A stretch of DNA of 19,902 bases, taken from contig DAOUHB010000158.1 in NCBI GenBank assembly GCA_034428935.1, positions 1 through 19,902 of the forward strand, read 5' to 3'. The position numbers and the translations under genes were made by a program. The notes under the pieces were generated by a model that worked only from the letters and a program-made list of their open reading frames with translations, did no database searches and was not told where the DNA came from. Shown here one piece after another: positions 6,171-15,221 of this stretch. Source of the stretch: JAAYZQ01 sp034428935 (GTDB taxonomy: Bacteria; Chloroflexota; Anaerolineae; JAAYZQ01). The first letter of the stretch is position 1. Each line of letters begins with the position of its first letter.

Positions 6171-8978
6171 TCAGGCGCCCTCCGGCGCCTCGGCATCGAG
6201 GGTCACCCGCATGGTGGTTCCCTGGCCGGGAACCGAATTGATCTCGAACGTGCCACCCAGCCGCTCGGCACGCTGGCGCATGGTCAACAGCCCCATGCCT
6301 CCCCGATCCTCGACCTCTTCGGGGTAGAAACCGTGGCCGTCGTCGGTCACCGCCATCTCTACCCGGCCGCCAAGGCGGCGGATCTGGACCGTTACCGAGG
6401 CGGCGCCGGCGTGTTTGAGGGCGTTGTTCAGGGCCTCCACGGCGATGCGGTACAGCGCCTCTTCGTCCGCCGGCCGCAGGCGCAGGTCGTCCTCGGCCAG
6501 CAGCCGAACCTCGACGCCGGTTCGCGCCTCCACGGCGTCCAGCCGCCTTTGCAGGGCGCCCACCAGCCCCTCGCCCTCCAGGTCCAGGGGGCGCAGTTGG
6601 TGCAACAACAGGCGCATCTCGCGCAGCGCTCCGCCGTTCACCTCTCCCAGCCGCAGCAGGTAGCGCTCCACCTCGGCCATGTCGCCGGCCTGGGCGGCGC
6701 GTCGCGCCGTCTCGACCATCAGGTTGGCGCTGTACAGCGACTGGGTTACCGAATCGTGGAGGTCGCGGGCCAGGCGCTCGCGCTCCTGGAGGACGGCCAG
6801 TTGCTCCGCCTGCTGGTACAGCCGGGCATTTTCCGCGGCCACGCCCACCTGGTCGGCGATGGACGCCAGGAGGGCGACTTCCTCAGCGGTGAATTGCCGC
6901 CCGGGCCGGCTGATGACGCCCAGGGCGCCCAGGATCTCGCCCTTGGCGTGTACCGGGGCGCCGGCAAAGGCCAGGGCTCCCCCCCCGTCCGAGTCGGGCA
7001 CGACGTAGGGCAGCGTCTGGGGATGCTCGAGGACGTCGCGCACGACGAGGGGCTCGCCATGGTCCACGATCCACCCCAAAAAGCCCCGGTCGCGGGGCAC
7101 CGTCCGGAACTCGTCCACCACGTCAGGTGGCGCGCCCTGCCAGGCAGCGATCTGGAGCACCTCGCGCGACTCGTCCAGCAGGTAGAAACCGCCCACCCCG
7201 CAGCCCATGACCTCCAGCACCCGCTCCAGCGAGCGCTCCAGGACGGTCACCAGGTCCAGAGACGTGCTGGCGACGGCCGCCACGTCGTACAGCGCCGACA
7301 GCTCCCGGGTGCGGTCGCTGACGCTCTGCTCCAGCATCTGCTGCGCCAGGACGCGCTCGGTCACGTCGCGCACCACGGCCAGGACGTGCGTCCGGCCGCG
7401 GTAGGTGAGGGGGGCCCCGTGTACGGCGACGTGAAAGGCGCTGCCGTCGCGCCGGACGTTGCGCGCCACGCCCTGGTAGGGCCGGCCGGCGCGGGTCGCG
7501 GCCAGGTACTCCTCGAATTGGGCGGCCTGGTCGGGGTGCACCAGCTTCCCGGCCGGCAGGCCGATGATCTCGTCATAATCGTAGCCGTGCATCTGGCAAA
7601 AGGCCGGGTTGGCCTCGACGATGACCCCGTCCACGTCCAGGATGGTCAGGCCGTCGCTGGTCGCCTCGACGATGCTCCTGTATTGCTCCTCTTTTTCGGC
7701 CAGGCGCTCGTTGGCCTCCGCCAGCCGGGCGGTCATCTCGTTAAACGACCCGGCCAGCATGCCGAGCTCGTCGCGGTCCGAGGCGGGGAGGCGTACTCGG
7801 AGGTCCCCCGCGGCCACGGCGCGCGTCGCCGCCGACAGCATCTCGATGGGCCGCGTCAGCTCGGCCCGGCTGAGGATGGCCGTGAGGGCCAGGGCGACCA
7901 GAAAGAAGGCACCCATGAGCAGCAGCGTGCCATAGATCGTGCTCGTCGCGTCCCGGCCAATGGCCTCGGCCACGTTGCCCGCCTCGGCGGTCATCTCGTC
8001 CACGGGGGCGACGACGCCCAGGCTCCAGCCCAGGGTCGGCAGGGGCGCGTAGGCCATGAACACCTGCCGGCCGCCCAGCTCCATCTGCTCCAGGCCCGAA
8101 GCCCCGGCGCTCATCGCTCGCCAGGCGCGGACGATGCCCGGGTGCGGCGAGCCCTCCAGCCCGAGATCCGCGGCCAGGGCGCCCGTCTCGCCGTCCTCCG
8201 AGCCGGCCAGGTCGGCGAGGGCGGCCGGGGGCGCCGCCGCCAGGCGCCCGTCGTCTCGCACCAGGAAGGCATAGCCGCCGGCCGTGGGGCCCAGGCCCTC
8301 CAGTTGCGCCGCCACCTCGCCCAGCGACACCTCCACGGCAATGACGCCCCGGAACTCTTCGCCGTCATAGACCGGTGTGCTGGCCAGCAGGCCGGGCTCC
8401 TCCGGCCAGCCCTCCACCCAGACCGTCTCGCGCCCGGGGTTGGCCGCCGGTGCGGCCAGCAGGAAGAACGGCGCCTCCCCGGGCTCTGTGCCCGGCGGGC
8501 GGCTTTCGGGGGCCGGATAGGCGCGCAGGAGACCTTCGGGCGAGAGGTAATAGGCCGCCGTCACCTGGGGCGCGCTGCGGACGAGGGATGGCAGGATCGC
8601 CTCCAGGGCTGCCGAGGAGCAGGAGTCGGCGCCGGCCGGGGCATAGACTGCCATGCCTCCGGCCTGCGAAACGGCGGGATCACAGTCCGGTAGGGCCCCG
8701 CCGGCATTCGCCTCTACCAGGCTGCCGGCCGCCAGCCGTCCCAGGGAGGCCGCCTGCCCGAGGAGGGCGTCGCCGAGCTGGGCCTCGTGGCGTGCCATCT
8801 GCAGGAGCGACTGCGCTCCCTGGCTCTCCAGGCCCTCGGTGCTCCGCTCCACGGCGCTGGCCTGCGCCCGGCGAAAGCCCGCCGTGACGAGGCCGGCGGT
8901 CGCCAGGCCCAGGGCGGCCAGGAAAACCAGGATTGTCAGGAGGACGCGAACGCCCAGTCGGTCAAGAAAGCTTGGCAC
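6171..8978 (-). CDS. Membrane sensor histidine kinase (Cache-HAMP-PAS-GAF-HisKA_3)
   Basis: The protein has 935 residues from a GTG start. It has TM1 (about 11-34), an extracytoplasmic double-Cache-like sensor (about 45-335, including VYAPAGAD, AAYYLSPEG and STPVYDGEEFRGVIAVEVS), TM2 (about 348-370), HAMP (about 368-422), PAS (about 430-540, MHGYDYDEI), GAF (about 565-720), a HisKA_3 dimerisation helix with phospho-acceptor His741 (RLARDLHDSVTQSL), and a HATPase domain with N-box ALNNALKHAG and G-boxes DDGHGF and GGMGL. It would sense an external ligand, plus possibly a cytosolic one through PAS/GAF, and phosphorylate the adjacent regulator. The longest ORF begins with TTG at 8996, but GGAGG at 8985-8989 sits 6 nt before the GTG at 8978, which I therefore choose. 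Confidence 0.93.
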   Translation of the reverse strand: MPSFLDRLGVRVLLTILVFLAALGLATAGLVTAGFRRAQASAVERSTEGLESQGAQSLLQMARHEAQLGDALLGQAASLGRLAAGSLVEANAGGALPDCDPAVSQAGGMAVYAPAGADSCSSAALEAILPSLVRSAPQVTAAYYLSPEGLLRAYPAPESRPPGTEPGEAPFFLLAAPAANPGRETVWVEGWPEEPGLLASTPVYDGEEFRGVIAVEVSLGEVAAQLEGLGPTAGGYAFLVRDDGRLAAAPPAALADLAGSEDGETGALAADLGLEGSPHPGIVRAWRAMSAGASGLEQMELGGRQVFMAYAPLPTLGWSLGVVAPVDEMTAEAGNVAEAIGRDATSTIYGTLLLMGAFFLVALALTAILSRAELTRPIEMLSAATRAVAAGDLRVRLPASDRDELGMLAGSFNEMTARLAEANERLAEKEEQYRSIVEATSDGLTILDVDGVIVEANPAFCQMHGYDYDEIIGLPAGKLVHPDQAAQFEEYLAATRAGRPYQGVARNVRRDGSAFHVAVHGAPLTYRGRTHVLAVVRDVTERVLAQQMLEQSVSDRTRELSALYDVAAVASTSLDLVTVLERSLERVLEVMGCGVGGFYLLDESREVLQIAAWQGAPPDVVDEFRTVPRDRGFLGWIVDHGEPLVVRDVLEHPQTLPYVVPDSDGGGALAFAGAPVHAKGEILGALGVISRPGRQFTAEEVALLASIADQVGVAAENARLYQQAEQLAVLQERERLARDLHDSVTQSLYSANLMVETARRAAQAGDMAEVERYLLRLGEVNGGALREMRLLLHQLRPLDLEGEGLVGALQRRLDAVEARTGVEVRLLAEDDLRLRPADEEALYRIAVEALNNALKHAGAASVTVQIRRLGGRVEMAVTDDGHGFYPEEVEDRGGMGLLTMRQRAERLGGTFEINSVPGQGTTMRVTLDAEAPEGA

Positions 8979-8984
8979 CGAACG

Positions 8985-8989
8985 CCTCC
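8985..8989 (-). promoter_or_regulatory. Ribosome-binding site fixing the kinase start at GTG 8978
   Basis: The minus strand reads GGAGG followed by CGTTCG and then GTG. The two TTG codons at 8996 and 8993 lie upstream of this site and have no ribosome-binding site of their own. Confidence 0.6.
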
Positions 8990-9036
8990 ACAACAAGCGA
9001 CGATCGGCGGCCTGGGGGCTCTATTCCTGGCGGTCA

Positions 9037-11253
9037 TCAGGGCGCCCAACTGATGCGCTCGTGCTGCCAGTCGAGGAGCAAGCCACCCTCGCCGATATCG
9101 AACAACTTGCGGCAGTTCGAGCCATCGGGGCTCATAACCCAAACGGCCCAGACCCCACCCCTGTCGGAGACAAAGGCGATGGCCCGGCCGTCGGGCGACC
9201 AGGTGGGCAGACCGTCGTTGGCCTGGTTGTCGGTCAGCCGCTGCAAATTCCCACCGCCGGCATCCGCGACATAGACCTCCCAGTTCCCGTCCCGGCGTGA
9301 CATAAACGCCAGGCGGTTGCCGTGGAGGTCCGGCGCCAGATCGTCGGGGTGGTCCGTCAGTTGCTGGGGTTCTTGCGCGCCCGGCGCCGCAGACAGGGCA
9401 AAGAGGCCGCAACGGATGGGCGAGGCCCGAAAGTCGCAGCCGGCATAGATCACCTGCCTGTCGGCAGTCCACGCGGGATAGGACCCCAGGACTTCGTAAA
9501 TGTCGGAGCGCAGGACCCGCCCTTCTCGCTTGACGTTCTCCGGCCAGATCTGATCGATGACGTACACGCGAGACTGGCGATCGCTGCTGCGATTGGAGCT
9601 AAAAGCCAGGGACTGGCCGTCGGGCGACCAGCTCGGCAAGGCGTCTTCGATGTACTGGCCGATCTCGTGGAGCTCGCTGCCATCGGCCCGCACCATCACC
9701 ATGTTCATCTGCTCGGGCCGCTCGCCGTTGCCCACGAGCCACTGCCCGTCGGGGCTGAAGGACGGCTGGTGCACCCCTTCGGCCACCAGGCGCGCCTGGC
9801 CCTGGGCCAGGTCGACCACGAACAGGTCGTACCTCTCCTGCCTGTGGCTCCACGCCGGGAAGGCGATCTGCCCGGTGAGCTCGGGGAGCAGGGGGACCGC
9901 CGTGTCTTCAGGCGTCGGCGCCGACGTCGGCGCCTCCACCTCTTCGCCGGCCTCGGCCACCGGCGAGGGCGGCGGCGTAGACGGAGACTCGCACTGCGTC
10001 CAGGCGCCCAGGGCCAGGCTGTCGGTGGGATTCTGGGCGAGGATGGTCTGATAGAACGTGCGGGCCTCGTCGCAGTGGCCCAGGCGGGCGTTCACCGAAG
10101 CCAGGAAGGCATAGGTGTCCGATTCGCGGCCGCCGGCCGCCAGCGACTGTTCCAGGTAGGTCCGGGCCTCCTCGTCCTGGCCCAGGCGATAGTAGGCCTC
10201 GCCGATGCCGGCCAGGATGGTGGCCTTGGGCCGCAGGGCCAGCGCGCGCTTGAACGCCGCGATGGACCCCTCGTACTCCCCGGCGCGCAACTGGACCCGG
10301 GCCAGCTCGTAATGGTAAAGCCACAGCCCGGGCCGCCGCTCGGCCGCCTCCTTGAGCTGTTCGATGGCCTGGTCCAGGTCCCCGTCGGCCTCGTACACCT
10401 GGGCCAGAATTCGGTAGCACTCGGGATCGCCCGGGTCCAACTCCAGGGCCAGGTTTGCTTCCTGGAGGGCCTCCTCCAGGTCTCCCTGCACGAGATAGGC
10501 CGATGCCAGGATGGCGTGGGCCCGGGCATGGCCGTTGCCGTTTTCCACGGCGCCCAGGGCCATGCCCATGCCCCGGTTGCGGGTTTCGTCGCCCAGCTCC
10601 AGGTAGACCCGGGCCAGCACGGACGCCATCTCGGGATTGACCGGATCGAGGACCATGGCCTGGTGGGCATGGGGCAATGCCTGCTCTGCGGCGTCGTCCA
10701 GGAGGAGCGCCCAGGCCCAACCCGCCTGCGGCCGGGCATCGTCGGGCATCTGGCGCGCCAGCCCGGCATAGATCTCGACGGCTTCTTCGAAGCGGCTGCC
10801 GTGGACCAGGAGCAGCGCTTCGTTCAGCCGGTCCTCGATCTCCTCGTCCTCCCCCGGCGATTCAGGGGAAGCGGCCAGGGCTGCCGCTACGGATCGTCCT
10901 GCAGGGGCGGGGGAGGGTGCGGCCGTGGCCGTGGGTGCCGGACGTGTGGCAGTCGGCTCTTCGGGCGTATCGGTCACCGGCCTCTGGGCCGGGGTGGCTG
11001 TGCTGAACCAGCCTGTCGCCACCAGGTAGATAACCAGGCAGATGAGGGCCAGGGGAAGAACGACGGCCCCCGGGTTCAGGCCGACGACGAGCCGCCGGCG
11101 CCCCTTTTTCCCCTGCTGCCTCTCGTGCAGGAGCGGGGCGTGGCCTGGCGAATCGAGTTCCTGGCTACTGCCGGATGCAGGACCGGCAGGACTCGTCAAA
11201 AATAGGTCGGCCGGCTCTTCGGTAACGCCGTTCCCCTCCGGGCCGTCTGTCAT
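9037..11253 (-). CDS. Membrane-anchored TPR plus WD40-like (PD40) propeller protein
   Basis: The 738-residue protein has a cytoplasmic N-terminus of about 59 residues ending in a basic patch (KKGRRR), one TM helix (about 60-82), a Pro/Thr/Ala-rich linker (to about 130), and a TPR array (about 140-410; repeats such as GDLEEALQEANLALELDPGD and GEYEGSIAAFKRALALRP). A second Pro-rich linker (about 422-455) leads to a TolB/PD40-like beta propeller (about 458-735) with FSPDGQWLV, WSPDGQSLAFSSN and WSPDGRAIAFVSDR. The positive-inside rule places the TPR and propeller outside the membrane. It lies 58 nt upstream of the histidine kinase on the same strand, so it may act as an accessory ligand-binding or scaffold protein for that sensor. 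The ribosome-binding site is weak (GAGG about 10 nt before the ATG). Confidence 0.85.
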   Translation of the reverse strand: MTDGPEGNGVTEEPADLFLTSPAGPASGSSQELDSPGHAPLLHERQQGKKGRRRLVVGLNPGAVVLPLALICLVIYLVATGWFSTATPAQRPVTDTPEEPTATRPAPTATAAPSPAPAGRSVAAALAASPESPGEDEEIEDRLNEALLLVHGSRFEEAVEIYAGLARQMPDDARPQAGWAWALLLDDAAEQALPHAHQAMVLDPVNPEMASVLARVYLELGDETRNRGMGMALGAVENGNGHARAHAILASAYLVQGDLEEALQEANLALELDPGDPECYRILAQVYEADGDLDQAIEQLKEAAERRPGLWLYHYELARVQLRAGEYEGSIAAFKRALALRPKATILAGIGEAYYRLGQDEEARTYLEQSLAAGGRESDTYAFLASVNARLGHCDEARTFYQTILAQNPTDSLALGAWTQCESPSTPPPSPVAEAGEEVEAPTSAPTPEDTAVPLLPELTGQIAFPAWSHRQERYDLFVVDLAQGQARLVAEGVHQPSFSPDGQWLVGNGERPEQMNMVMVRADGSELHEIGQYIEDALPSWSPDGQSLAFSSNRSSDRQSRVYVIDQIWPENVKREGRVLRSDIYEVLGSYPAWTADRQVIYAGCDFRASPIRCGLFALSAAPGAQEPQQLTDHPDDLAPDLHGNRLAFMSRRDGNWEVYVADAGGGNLQRLTDNQANDGLPTWSPDGRAIAFVSDRGGVWAVWVMSPDGSNCRKLFDIGEGGLLLDWQHERISWAP

Positions 11254-11339
11254 CGTCTGTTGCCTCGGTTCGGTTTCACTCTACCCGGCTCCGGATGCCC
11301 CCTCCCCGTCTGAACCCCCGGGAGCACGGGAGTCACCAT

Positions 11340-11368
11340 AGGCTACAGCAAAGTCCCTGCTTTGTCAA
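11340..11368 (-). promoter_or_regulatory. Candidate promoter of the TPR/kinase/regulator operon
   Basis: A consensus -35 TTGACA on the minus strand (11363-11368) is followed 17 bp later by a poor -10, TAGCCT (11340-11345), preceded by TG. The predicted start is about 80 nt upstream of the TPR gene ATG. The -35 is perfect and the -10 weak. Confidence 0.4.
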
Positions 11369-11453
11369 GCCAGCCGGAAGACACCGCATGCCTGAGGCGC
11401 GCGGGTGCCGTAAAGTTTCGTGGGAAACCGGTCGAAAGTAGCAGGTGTTTTTT

Positions 11454-11492
11454 AGTGGGCAGACCCGGTAGGTCCGGGAAGGTCCGCCCACT
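11454..11492. repeat. 39-nt imperfect inverted repeat
   Basis: The arms AGTGGGCAGACC (11454-11465) and GGTCCGCCCACT (11481-11492) pair over 12 positions with one mismatch. An inner CCCGG/CCGGG pairing around TAGGT is an alternative. A run of six T lies just before the left arm on the plus strand, the wrong side for an intrinsic terminator on either strand. It may be an mRNA 3' structure of the HtrA gene or a dispersed repeat unit. Confidence 0.5.
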
Positions 11493-11603
11493 ACAGCGTC
11501 CCGGCCGCTGGCTGGGGGACAAGCGTGCTGATCCTGTCGCAGCCCGCTGGATCGTGGGGGCCACCAAGCCGCTCCTGCCGTGCCCCCTCAACGGGGTGCG
11601 GGG

Positions 11604-12929
<1,326 letters not shown>

Positions 12930-12936
12930 TTGCAAA

Positions 12937-12943
12937 CTCCTTT
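12937..12943 (-). promoter_or_regulatory. Ribosome-binding site fixing the HtrA start at 12929
   Basis: AAAGGAG on the minus strand is followed by a 7-nt spacer (TTTGCAA) and the ATG at 12929. The TTG at 12935 falls inside that spacer and would have no usable spacing. Confidence 0.7.
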
Positions 12944-13040
12944 GTGGCTCTGAGCCGCCGGTCTTTTCGGAAGGATGACGCAGCAGGCGGCGCGCGGTCA
13001 GGCCGGCTCCCGGGCCGGATCAGCAGACTCCAGGAATTAC

Positions 13041-13046
13041 ATTATA
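13041..13046 (-). promoter_or_regulatory. -10 element upstream of the HtrA-like gene
   Basis: A consensus TATAAT on the minus strand lies in an otherwise very GC-rich stretch. It predicts a leader of about 105 nt. The hexamer 17 bp upstream (ATGCTG) is a poor -35, so an alternative sigma factor or an activator is possible. Confidence 0.45.
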
Positions 13047-13163
13047 CCCCGGGGGTGCGTTGCCAGCATCTGGACTGGGTTAGCGGCGGGGTTGTATTTG
13101 GTTGGCGCGAGTTGGAGTTGCGTTAAAGGAGCAGGATGCACGAACCGGCGGCCCGCTCCCGTG

Positions 13164-13180
13164 GGACAGGCGACTTGTCG
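13164..13180 (-). repeat. Intergenic dispersed repeat, copy B
   Basis: On the minus strand this is the same 17-mer as at 5384-5400 (CGACAAGTCGCCTGTCC). It lies about 35 nt beyond the degV stop codon. The flanks of the two copies differ. Confidence 0.5.
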
Positions 13181-13215
13181 GGGGGAGACCCGGCTAGAAA
13201 GGGCGGGCGCGCTAT

Positions 13216-14088
13216 TCAGGCAGTGCCTTGCAGATCTTCCAGCAGCGAGGCGGGCACGGCGGCAACCCCGACAATGCCCGGGCCGGTGTGCACGCCAAGG
13301 ACCGGGGAGACGCGCAGCATCTCCATCTTGTTCACCTTGAGCCGGTTCAGGATGCCCTGGCGCAGAACCTCTGCCTTTTCGGCGAACTGGCCGTGCTGCA
13401 CCGCCACCCAGAGGGGCGTGCTGCCGTACAAGGAGTGCAGGTGGTCGACCAGGACCTGGATCGCCTGGGGCAGGGTCCGGCCTTTGGCCACGGTGCTGTA
13501 CTTGCCGTCGGCGTGGGCCACGTGGATGACGGGCTTGATGCGCAGCAGGGTGCCGGCCAGGGCCTGTACCCGGCCGATCCGGCCGCCGCGGGCCAGGTAC
13601 TCCAGCGTCTCCAGGGTAAAGGCCACTTCGGTGTTGGCCTGAATCTGGGCCAGCCGCTCGCGGATGGCCGCCAGGTCCCAGCCGAGGCGCGCGGCCCAGG
13701 CGGCGGCCAGGACCTGGTAGCGCTGCCCGCCGGCAAGGGTCATCGTATCCCATACGTGGACGGCTGTGTCCGGCGCTACCTGCAGGGCTGCCAGGCGGGC
13801 GACCCCTTCGGTCCCACTCAGCCCCGAAGAGATGTGGACGGAGAGGATCTCCTCGCCTTCGGCCCCCAGCTCCTGGTAGGTGCGGGCCAGCAGGTCGGTG
13901 CCGGGCATGGCCGTCGTGGGGATGGCCGGGTGCATGGCCGACAGCCGCGCGTAGAACTCGTCGGGCGTGAGCTCGGCGGAGCTGATCCCGCCTTCGGGAA
14001 ACTGGATAAAGAGGGGGGCCACGGCGACACCCAGGGCTTGCACTTCTTCCGCAGGCATGTCTGCGGCTGAATCGGTCACGATCTTCAT
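13216..14088 (-). CDS. degV: DegV family fatty-acid-binding protein
   Basis: The 290-residue protein is of normal length for the family. Typical motifs are the N-terminal MKIVTDSAADMP, PTTAMPGTD (the usual TSxPS region), HISSGLSGT, WDTMTLAGG, TLEYLARGGRIG, the LRIKPVI segment and HTGPGIVGVA near the end. DegV/FakB proteins bind a fatty acid and, in Firmicutes, present it to FakA for phosphorylation; no FakA-like kinase is in this window. The ORF extends upstream to TTG 14148, but that codon lies in the -35 element. ATG 14088 has an AAGGAAAG ribosome-binding site and gives the canonical N-terminus. ATG 14109 is a less likely alternative. Confidence 0.93.
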   Translation of the reverse strand: MKIVTDSAADMPAEEVQALGVAVAPLFIQFPEGGISSAELTPDEFYARLSAMHPAIPTTAMPGTDLLARTYQELGAEGEEILSVHISSGLSGTEGVARLAALQVAPDTAVHVWDTMTLAGGQRYQVLAAAWAARLGWDLAAIRERLAQIQANTEVAFTLETLEYLARGGRIGRVQALAGTLLRIKPVIHVAHADGKYSTVAKGRTLPQAIQVLVDHLHSLYGSTPLWVAVQHGQFAEKAEVLRQGILNRLKVNKMEMLRVSPVLGVHTGPGIVGVAAVPASLLEDLQGTA

Positions 14089-14119
14089 GTCACTTTCCTT
14101 AACGGCCATAGTTCCGCCC

Positions 14120-14148
14120 AGTATACACGATGTGGCGGCATAGCGCAA
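14120..14148 (-). promoter_or_regulatory. Probable degV promoter
   Basis: The minus strand carries -35 TTGCGC (14143-14148), a 17-bp spacer and -10 TATACT (14120-14125). The predicted start near 14113 leaves a leader of about 25 nt carrying the AAGGAAAG site before ATG 14088. Confidence 0.55.
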
Positions 14149-14203
14149 CAGGGAGACATGCGGGGGTGCGACGACGAGTTGTCAACGAATGGGAAACGAA
14201 ATT

Positions 14204-15193
14204 TCACGCCTGGTTGGGGCTGCCCTCCAGCACGCGGCTGGACTCGACGAGGCGCCGGCGCATCCCGGCCGGCCGGATGCCCGCCCGCTCCATGGCCAGG
14301 AGAACGCCCCCGACGACGGGCGGGGCGTCGAGGCGCACGAGGCGCGCGCCGGGGGCCACGGCGTGCACGGCTTCCTCCATGGCCTGGACCATGGCCGGAC
14401 TGCCGGCGTACAGGCTGCCCGCCAGGATCAGCTCAAAGGTCTCCTCCTCCAGCCCAAGCTGGCGGATGACGCCCACTGCCAGGCTGGCCAGCTCGTGCCC
14501 GTTCCAGCGAAGCAGCTCGCGGGACACCTCGTCGCCGGCCTCCGCGGTCTGGAAGATGACGGGGGCCGCCGCGGCGGTCAGGTGGTAGCGGCGCAGGTAG
14601 AGCCCCTCCAAAAAGTCGCCGGCATCGGCCGCGCCGGCGAGCCTGCAAAAGGCGTCCGTCAGGGCGGTTTCGGGGCCGCGCCGGGTCCAGGCCGCGGCCA
14701 CGACCTTGACCGCCTGGGCCAGCAGCTCGGCGGCGCCCCCGTTCTCGCCAAAGCCCGAGCCGCAACCGGTGGTGCGGCCCTCCCTTCCCTGCCGGTCGCG
14801 GCCGCGGCAGTTGTTGCTCGTGCCCGCCACCACGGCCACCCCCCAGCCCTCGGACGCCCCGGCCACCAGGGCGATGACGGCGTCGTTGACCAGCTCGATG
14901 GGGCAGGTCAGCCCCAGCGAGGCGATGGCCTCCAGCGTCGGCCCGCGCTCGCCGGGCCAGTCGTAGCCCGCTACCCCGAAACCGGCGGCGGCAATCTGCT
15001 CCGCGCCCAGGCCGGCAGCCGCCAGGGCCTGGCCCACGCAGGCCTGGAGCGCCGCCTTCAGCCCATCCCAGCCCACGACCTCGTAGTTGCCCGGCCCCAC
15101 GTGGCCGAGCGCCAGGGCCTCGCCGTCCTCGCCGGCCACCAGGGCGTGGCACTTGGTTCCGCCCACGTCCACTCCCAGAAAGTATCGGCTCAT
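14204..15193 (-). CDS. BadF/BadG/BcrA-type sugar kinase (N-acetylglucosamine kinase-like)
   Basis: The 329-residue protein has the ASKHA actin-like ATPase fold. Phosphate-1 is GVDVGGTKCHA (7-17), the putative catalytic base is Asp104 in LVNDAVIAL, phosphate-2 is GTSNNC (124-129), GFGENGG (147-153) is a sugar/nucleotide-binding loop equivalent, and LAGSLYAGSP (258-267) is the adenosine region. Family members phosphorylate GlcNAc or other hexoses/hexosamines with ATP in the cytoplasm. It is the last gene of the SDR-YrdB-GH4-kinase operon, 28 nt after the GH4 gene, which suggests that it phosphorylates either the substrate entering the GH4 reaction or the sugar released from it. The ribosome-binding site GAGAGG precedes the ATG. 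Precise substrate is unknown. Confidence 0.85.
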   Translation of the reverse strand: MSRYFLGVDVGGTKCHALVAGEDGEALALGHVGPGNYEVVGWDGLKAALQACVGQALAAAGLGAEQIAAAGFGVAGYDWPGERGPTLEAIASLGLTCPIELVNDAVIALVAGASEGWGVAVVAGTSNNCRGRDRQGREGRTTGCGSGFGENGGAAELLAQAVKVVAAAWTRRGPETALTDAFCRLAGAADAGDFLEGLYLRRYHLTAAAAPVIFQTAEAGDEVSRELLRWNGHELASLAVGVIRQLGLEEETFELILAGSLYAGSPAMVQAMEEAVHAVAPGARLVRLDAPPVVGGVLLAMERAGIRPAGMRRRLVESSRVLEGSPNQA

Positions 15194-15221
15194 GCCACGC
15201 CTCTCTGCCGGGGCCCGGCCC

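Larger units (their letters stand above)
11254..11603. other. 350-bp intergenic region
   Basis: No convincing gene is present. It holds the probable promoter of the TPR/kinase/regulator operon near its left end and a 39-nt imperfect hairpin (11454-11492). No recognisable terminator with a U-tract for the HtrA gene was seen. Confidence 0.6.

Noticed and set aside
5529..8693. 1054-residue plus-strand ORF opposite the histidine kinase
   Set aside because: It is the antisense shadow of a high-GC gene; composition is His/Gln/Gly/Ala-rich with no domain, whereas the opposite strand encodes a clear multi-domain kinase.
9322..11205. 627-residue plus-strand ORF opposite the TPR/propeller gene
   Set aside because: Antisense frame produced by GC codon bias; no recognisable motif or ribosome-binding site.
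11454..11492. Reading the hairpin as an intrinsic terminator of the HtrA gene
   Set aside because: On the minus strand the stem is followed by A residues, not U; the T-run precedes the stem on the plus strand.
13136..13642. Plus-strand ORF with a good-looking AAAGGAG before its ATG
   Set aside because: Runs antisense into degV, product is low-complexity and no promoter is seen; the ribosome-binding site match is probably chance.
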